A stretch of 64,000 bases of DNA, from positions 336,854 through 400,853 of the forward strand of contig CACRXP010000606.1 of assembly GCA_902702965.1 (NCBI GenBank), read 5' to 3'. Below, piece by piece: positions 57,745 to 64,000 of this stretch. The first letter of the stretch is position 1. Every line of letters starts with the position of its first letter. The stretch comes from Spirometra erinaceieuropaei (Eukaryota > Platyhelminthes > Cestoda > Diphyllobothriidea > Diphyllobothriidae). The notes below the pieces were generated by a model, which saw only the letters and a list, made by a program, of their open reading frames with translations, was not told the DNA's origin and did no database searches. Both the position numbers and the translations under genes were made by a program.

Positions 57745-58640
57745 AGGTCCACCGTGTCCTCCACACCAAGATGAAGCAGGCACAGTGACTTGCGTGTGAA
57801 TCAGTTTATAGTGAAAACAGGCTTGCGAAGCATCTACCGCCCGCTCTGCTCATCCCTCGTCTAAACCTGATGTCAAGACAGAGTCAAAAGGACGGGAGAC
57901 GGGGGAGGGCTCAGGTGGCTGACATGACAGGACCCGCACCTAGGCGTGCCACCACACACCTAGGTCCAGAACAAACACTTGACCGGGGGTTTTAACCAAC
58001 AATAACAACAACACCACGACGGACCGGAAGGTGAATGATGACTTGACAGCCATGCTCATGAACTGCTTTCCCAGCGGAAGAGCAAGCGCATCTGCCGGCA
58101 GGTAATCAGGTGCCAGAGAATTTCCGAAGGACAACAGGCTGTGAGGGCCATGGTTTCCCGACGATGGCTTAGCAGACGCTGGCAATCCTTGAGATCCCAA
58201 TCATTCCTTACGCAGTCACCGTGCCTCGATGGTGTGACGAGGTCAGGATGCCCGGATCTGGGTGCAAACACAGTGGCAGGTAAAGTTAGAAATTCCGTTT
58301 ACACGTGCCACACACAGTCTGGTTTGTACCCTAACTGTGTCGGGCCTCCATAAGAGCGACTCGGATCTCATGCAGGTGAGAGTGCCACGAAGGCTACCTT
58401 TGGAGGGGACTCTTGCGCCTTAACCCTAAGTCCTGGGATGGACAGAGTTAGCCCGTCAGCTAACAACCTTCCAATTTAGGACTTCTAGTGTGTCGTGATA
58501 GATTCAGACGCGTCACTTCTGCTGTAGGGAGTAATGCGATAATTTGCCGTAGGTGTGGAGTCCACAATGTCGGCCCACTCCCTTTTCCCTGTCCCTTGCC
58601 CCAGTCGACAACCGAGCGGTGATGAGATTGACCGTAGTAA
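57745..58640 (+). repeat. GC-rich dispersed repeat S, copy 2, with an inserted segment
   Basis: Collinear with 29035-29640: GAGGTCCACCGTGTCC, then CAGTGACTTGCGTGTGAATC, GTCAAGACAGAGTCAAAAGG, then after about 340 extra bases (about 58015-58355) GACTCGGATCTCATGCAGG, and TCGTGATAGATTCAGACGCG near the end. The extra segment contains a U repeat and is either an insertion here or a deletion in copy 1. Confidence 0.6.
58255..58345 (+). repeat. Short dispersed repeat U, copy 2
   Basis: AACACAGTGGCAGGTAAAGT and TTACACGTGCCACACACAGT match the other U copies in order. It lies inside the segment by which repeat S copy 2 exceeds copy 1, which supports that segment being inserted. Confidence 0.45.
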
Positions 58641-58898
58641 ATGACAGCGTAAAGGCCCCCCCAAAAGCAGTAGTACAAGACTCGCACAGACTCTGCTTTG
58701 TCCGAAAAAACGCGTGCTCGGAGTTAGTCGGGCCTCTACTCTTCTCCAGTTCACCTAAACCACAACTGATTATGAAGACGCAACGACATTTATAGATAAT
58801 GCATCAATGCAGCACACACGCAAAACTCATGCGATAAACTCTGCCAACTTCGGTATGACGAAAAGACGTCGTATGTGAGGATGTGCACATCTCACCTA

Positions 58899-59963
58899 CA
58901 AGAGGTGGGCTTACTCATAAAATGTCGACCGAAATTCCGAAATGCGTTTTCCTTTCGAAAAGACTAATTAAGTAGGGTTGTGAAACAATTCAGCCTGCAA
59001 CATAATTCTATAATATTTCAGTTACCACAGGATGCCGGCTTTCGAACGAACTTCCTTCCGACCACATGCATAAACTATACTTCGCAAAATAACTATTTCA
59101 TTGGCATGCATTTTTCTCATGGATTTTCGATGCCATTAAACATTCAATTATATTTCATGGAAAACATGCATAAAAATGTTCATTCTTTCGCGCATTCGGT
59201 AGAAAATTACGATTTCCTCCAGTTTTACGCTCGAACGCATGCATAAAAATATTTATTTACTCGCTCATTCGGTAGAAAATTACGTCTTCTTCCAATTTCA
59301 TACTCGAGGGAAGAGTATGATCCGGTTTTCAAAATGTTTTCCTATTCCCGAATAATTTTGAACCCGAACTGCCGTCGCACTTGCAATCAGGGTTTGAAAC
59401 CTACGAGCCGTATATTTTCCGCGTGCGGAAAACCAAACATTTACCTACGGTATTAAAAGGACACCATATGGGGTTCATTTATTCTATCAGTGGATTCGAT
59501 CCATATTGTTAACTTTACAAGCCACATTGGTAAATGCAGAGACATGACGATTTATGAACGGCCATTTTACGGTATTTAAAATCCCACAGTTAGAAACTGT
59601 TTTAAAACCGAATTATACTCTTTCTTCAAGCGTAAAACTGGAGGAAGATGTAACTTTCTACTGAATGAGCAAAAGAATGAATATGTTTATGCATGTTTTC
59701 TATGAAATATAATTGGATGTTTAAGGGCATCGAAAATCAGTGAGAAAAATGCATGCTAGTGAGGTAGTCATTTGTTACAGCGTACAGTTTTTGCATACAG
59801 CCGGAAGGATGTTCGTTCTAAGGCCGGCATACTGAGGTAAGTGAAATCTTATGGAATGATGTTGCAGGCTCACTAGTTTTACAACGCAAGTCAATTAATC
59901 TTTTCGAAAGGAAAACGAATTTTGGAATTTCGGTCGACATTTCCTGAGTTGGCCCACCCACTG
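58899..59963 (+). mobile_element. Long-inverted-repeat element, copy 5 (about 1065 bp)
   Basis: Starts CAAGAGGTGGGCTTACTCAT after TA (58897-58898) and ends in GGCCCACCCACTG before TA (59964-59965). It has full-length inverted arms and a centre in the same orientation as the 55.3 kb copy. It is longer than its relatives because about 70 bases of the left arm are tandemly duplicated (59165-59234 and 59238-59307). No transposase. Confidence 0.8.
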
Positions 59964-59991
59964 TACTTGAGGAGCACGCCCTGCGGTGCAG

Positions 59992-60080
59992 CCTGGTGCT
60001 TGCGAGATCGGAAACAGGCTGTGTGTGACACACGTAAAAAGGCTGTTCGACTTTGTCAGTTACTGCATCCTGGCCCATCA
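59992..60080 (-). repeat. Short dispersed repeat U, copy 3
   Basis: The plus strand reads GGCTGTGTGTGACACACGTA then GGCTGTTCGACTTTGTCAGT, the reverse-oriented counterpart of the copies at 56.4 and 58.3 kb. A further copy follows about 280 bases away in the same orientation. Confidence 0.45.
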
Positions 60081-60274
60081 TATATTGTGTGATAGACCTT
60101 GACAGTTCAGTGGAGCGTGGGAGGCAGAGAGGGAATGAATTCTTCAGACACTCTAGATCACTCGTCGCAATAATAAAAATGACGTATTTGGAACTGCTCC
60201 AATACGATTTTCGTCGTGGCATGGAAGGTTACCAACCGACGGACTACCACAACTCTGTCCCCTGACATATACTT

Positions 60275-60385
60275 GGGATCCAAATACCCTCACGATGCAC
60301 GAGGAAGAGGGACCAGGTCGTATGCAGCACATGAAAATCGGCTGTTTAACATAGTCAGTCATCGTGCCCACACCTAGCACCCGTC
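60275..60385 (-). repeat. Short dispersed repeat U, copy 4
   Basis: GCAGCACATGAAAATCGGCT and GTTTAACATAGTCAGTCATC align with copy 3 in the same order. Copies 3 and 4 form a loose direct pair. Confidence 0.45.
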
Positions 60386-62549
60386 AACATAAATTTGAAC
60401 TGACATCGAAGAACGATGAGTGATGGGGAAAGAGTGAAATAAACGCTCCTATATTCCGCCTCAACACAAACACATCTGCCATCAAGTCATCAAAACTGAG
60501 CACTTCCGGTAAGACAGAGGCAGTTCTCGACGGCCGAAACACCATTTATTGCCTGAGGAAAGCAATAACATTTTTACTTATCTGCAATTGCGGGTTTTCG
60601 CATTCTCTATGAAAGGTATCTGAATTCAAAAGGCGGTCAAAAATAATAAAATATCGCACATTACTTGATGGATCATTTTTTATGGACTATGATTTGTACA
60701 AAAAACCGGGTGAAAGTTCATTTAAAGATCAGAACGCCGGTGCAAACGAAATATTTTGGGTTATATTGCATGCTATTCACAAGCATGGTCTCACCCTAGC
60801 GACCCCTTCTGACCGAAAACATATTTTAGCATTCCAATTATTATTATCATCGAAAATACACTCCTTTTCAGGGGGTCTTTTTGACCGAAAATACATTTTT
60901 GCATTTGATTAACATGCTATAAGATCGATTATTAGGTGTACCTTTGAATTTCAAATAAAAATAATTATATGAGACTGCAAAATTGATTAGGGGAAATTTG
61001 TTGTAAGTTATTTTCGGTGTGTAATATCCAATCTATCCATCGAATATGTGGAATTTTCCTGTTAAAAACATCCTTTTGTAAAACAAAGTTTTGTCTCCTG
61101 TACAACTAATTTTATTTTATGAGAAATACTCACGATAAGGCCCTTTTTAACTCCTGTTTTTGGCGAAGTGCGTCATTCCGAAATGCTCAATTGGGAATGA
61201 GGGAAAAGTCAGGTTTTTGCAGGGTTTGGAATCATGAGGCTGAAGTTAGTCTCATCCAACTTACTGGGGCATTATAAAGTTCTATTGAATGTTTTGCACA
61301 CGACATTTTCACGTCTGCTCCATAAATAGATATCGGTGGTTGAACACGGGATACGGACGTGAATCGCGGACTAGGCGCCAATCTGACAAGTTTAAAATTT
61401 ATTACATGTCATACGTTCTCTTCAAACGGTCAGCCCTAGTGTTAGTGGCAGCAGCAGCGGCAGCAGCAGCAGTAAGAGCAGGTCATTTTACTCCCATCCC
61501 CAACGCCATTTTATAGACCCTGCTTCGGAACCTGCTACGTCCTTTCTCGAGGTCAATGAACGAATATCGTTTTGGTTGCTGTAGTTGTTGCTGCAGCAGC
61601 CGAAGGAGTGTCCAATCCCAGGGCCCCGTGAAAACCACTTTTCTCACACAGCCCTTAATAGGGATTGGTCAGTAGGTTGGCCCTTATTTACGTTTTATGA
61701 GAATTCGTTTTAAGCAATACCCCGAAACCAGAGGAGTTGGCTTGCGCTCTGGCTATCAAACAACATCTGACTCTAACCACATGACTCGGCAGAGGATCGC
61801 GATGCGGAAGAGCAAAACAGTCATGCAAACAGACCGAAATTAAGTTTACAATCCGCAGGGAGAGTAAATTAGATTTACCCGCTGAGAACATAATATGATT
61901 TAGAAAGCGGCAACTTTTTTGAAGAAAGCATGTAAAATGCGAAAAACGAGACTTTAACTTAACTCAATTTCTTTTATGGTTCAGATTTAAATTCAGCGCT
62001 TATTTTCATGTAATTATACTTGCTGCGAAGATTGCAGCTGTTTTCCGGACACTCCAGACAACAATTGTGATACCTCTGCAGGCTCGGGTCGATGCGAACC
62101 CACGGCGAGACTTAATTGCAGTCCATTCTCTAAGTACCCGATTTTTATGTAGTAATCCGACTGTTTTGTTGAAAGCGATCATTAAAGTGACCATCAGACC
62201 GGCCTGAAGCAAGATGAAATACAAAATCAGATCAGCAAATAATACTAACTGAAAATCAAACATAAGCATGACAGATTATTCTTCAATAAGAACTTATCTT
62301 CTGGATTCAAAGTCATTACAAGACAAGGTAATTTGTGACATTGTGCCAGCCCAAAAACTTGACATAAACAGAATGGTGTTTACTAAGACATTCGCGCTTT
62401 AAGGAAAAAACAGACGTCAGCCCTCTGAGGTTTCGAGCGAAGATTTGGCTAAGGAACGGAAAACAACCTATTAAAGACAGCATACTAATCTTCAGTATTT
62501 GGAAAACGATGGAAAATATATATGAAACTGGCTGTATCTGACGTATTTA
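60386..62549. other. Spacer with a short GCA-rich tract
   Basis: No gene recognised. A 29-base phrase, CTGACCGAAAACATATTTTA (60804-60832), recurs diverged at 60874-60902. A GCA-repeat lies at 61447-61475, and a TTGCTGTAGTTGTTGCTGC stretch about 100 bases on is roughly complementary to it. Confidence 0.45.
61447..61475 (+). repeat. Short (GCA)n microsatellite
   Basis: Nearly pure GCA units with one GCG. In one frame it gives an alanine run within a 75-codon chance ORF. The CTG/CAG-rich stretch at about 61575-61600 could pair with it in RNA. Confidence 0.6.
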
Positions 62550-63486
62550 CAATCAGTGACCGATCTCATTATATGTTAACGGAAATTCTGAAATGCTTTT
62601 TCAACTAGGAGGGATTATTTAGACAGCTCCGTTATATTAATTATCAGGCAATATAATCCCAAAAGATTTCAACTAAGCTAGGGTGTCCACGGTTGAACGC
62701 ACATCTTTTCGGCCGTCTGAAAACCTCACATAATAGAAGGGACTACTTAATTAAAACACATTTTTCCGGTGAGTTTCTCTGCCCCTACGAATTCCGACAG
62801 AGTTTATGGAAAATATTCTTAAAATATTCTTTTTTTCACTCAGTAGGTAGAAAAGCATGTCTTCCTAAAATCCATGCCCTCAGTAATAGTATATTGTGGT
62901 TTCAAAACTGTTTCAATTATGAGATTTTTTAGGTCCTAAAATGTCTACTTGGATACAATCGTACCTGTCCGCTTATTAATGTTCGCTCATTTTATGATTG
63001 CTATATGGTGCCTCCTTAATAGCACAGAGAACGCATGATTTTGTTTGCACATAAGTATACGGCTTGTAGGCTGAAAACCCTAAACGAAAATGCAACGGCA
63101 TACTGGGTTCGGAATTACTCGAAGATTGAGACTTTTAAAACCGAAATGTACGTTTACTATAAGATTTAACGAAAAAGCGAATTTTTGCCCACTAATAACA
63201 AAAAGGAATATTTTGGGTTTGTTTTCTGCAAAATATATTTGAGTTTTTAAATGCATCAAAATTAATGGGAAAAGCGCATACTACTCAAGTAGTCATTTTT
63301 GCTGAATGTAACTTATGTAGGTTGCCGGAAAGAGGCTCATTCGAACGCCGGCGTCCGTTTGGGACAGAAATGTCTTGGGATTGTGCCACATTATAATAAA
63401 TGGAAACCTCCACCTAAACGATCCTCACTAGTCGAAAAGGCATCTCAGAACTTGGATTAACATTTCATGACATCGGTCAGAGACGG
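62550..63486 (-). mobile_element. Long-inverted-repeat element, copy 6 (subfamily II, diverged)
   Basis: The left end CAATCAGTGACCGATCTCAT follows TA (62548-62549). The right end reads CATGACATCGGTCAGAGACG with TA at 63487-63488. Both arms are traceable but clearly older, with many substitutions. The central part (GGTGCCTCCTTAATAGCAC, then ATGATTTTGTTTGCAC) matches the centre of the 58.9 kb copy in reverse, so this copy lies on the minus strand. Confidence 0.65.
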
Positions 63487-63488
63487 TA

Positions 63489-64000
63489 TAGACAGTTAAA
63501 TTCATACGAGCAGAATGTCCTATCCAAGGCTGTCAGCTGACGTATTTTTGACGACCTTTACGCCTCCACTGGCCAAAAGAAAGGCTGCTTAGTCATTAGA
63601 TGTGCGACGCCAAACATGTGGCGGACAAGACGGGAAACCGGGCAAACCGTGGAAGGAGAACAGACAAACATGTGCGCCAAACATGCCGGCTATCCAAGAA
63701 AACCTCCCACTATACATGAGCATCAGATGTTTGCCATGTAAGCAAAGGCATAGACGGACTTTATTTGCACGACTCGCTCGCATGGGTAGTAAAAAAATCA
63801 AAATGAGGTCTTTTACTCTCGAAAATGTTAGGCTAGGGACGTTTTCAACCGGAAGTAAATAATGCAAAGAAATATAATAACATAAAAACAGAAAGGTAAG
63901 TAGAAATGGCGAACCGTTTATGAACTGAAATGTGCTTTTAAAAGCACATGATTAATATGTTCATGGTGGATAAATGTCACCTGAGATGCAATTAGGAGTC
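63489..64000. other. Spacer with overlapping short ORFs
   Basis: A plus frame (63602-63862, 86 codons) and a minus frame (63589-63867, 92 codons) overlap almost fully. Neither has a recognised domain. The word CCAAACATGTGG recurs as CCAAACATGCCGG about 70 bases on, which is too little to call a repeat. Confidence 0.4.

Noticed and set aside
61447..61475. Polyalanine protein
   Set aside because: The alanine run comes from a short GCA microsatellite in an otherwise chance ORF.
1..64000. CRISPR array, prophage, operon or bacterial gene cluster
   Set aside because: No regularly spaced repeats, no clustered long ORFs and no ribosome-binding context; the content is eukaryotic retroelements and spacer.

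Overview
The window reads as gene-poor DNA from an invertebrate animal, with AT-rich spacer in which short chance ORFs are the rule and old mobile elements are the only clear content. A flatworm, perhaps a tapeworm, is my best guess. The reasons are several Penelope-like retroelements (PLEs) with terminal hammerhead ribozymes, a CR1-like LINE, tRNA-derived SINEs, and interstitial CCCTAA repeats matching a TTAGGG telomere. That assignment is inference. I see no intact host protein gene, rRNA or functional tRNA gene, and no CRISPR array. The window is most likely intergenic or inside very long introns.

Layout. 1-6.6 kb: nearly featureless. 6.6-8.9 kb: stacked 3' ends of two PLE subfamilies, here called P1 and P2, with hammerhead-like motifs. 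9.6-10 kb (minus): a weak candidate for a decayed coding exon. 10.55-11.55 kb: the first of several roughly 1-kb elements with very long inverted arms, CAGT-type ends and TA flanks. These are non-autonomous and probably Tc1/mariner-like. More lie at 21.3, 23.0-23.6, 47-48.8, 55.3-56.3, 58.9-60.0 and 62.5-63.5 kb. 12.4, 17.7 and 28 kb: a small repeat with short inverted ends that carries telomere-like CCCTAA units in two of its three copies. 18.6, 27.8 and 37 kb: tRNA-derived SINEs. 25.9-27.8 kb: a second P1 PLE, inverted relative to the first. 29-33 kb: two more PLE remnants from different subfamilies (E1 plus, E2 minus), E1 bracketed by inverted repeats. 33-43 kb: mostly empty, with one speculative promoter or first exon at 38.1 kb. 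43.4-44.8 kb: an old direct duplication. 47.5-48.6 kb: a 5'-truncated LINE nested inside a long-inverted-repeat element. 49.8-52.15 kb: the best-preserved PLE (E3), with matching terminal repeats that each hold a hammerhead ribozyme, an RT domain whose catalytic YVDD is now YVDA, and a GIY-YIG nuclease. 54.7-60.4 kb: GC-richer dispersed repeats (families S and U).

How the parts relate. PLE proteins join a reverse transcriptase to a GIY-YIG endonuclease, and their terminal repeats often encode self-cleaving hammerheads. Every PLE here is broken by stops, frameshifts or truncation. The ribozymes have partly outlived the proteins: all conserved core bases are kept at 49.85 kb and at 23.3 kb, the latter in a solo terminal repeat sitting inside another transposon. 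The nested and inverted arrangements let relative insertion order be read. All comparisons were made by eye, so identities and boundaries are approximate.
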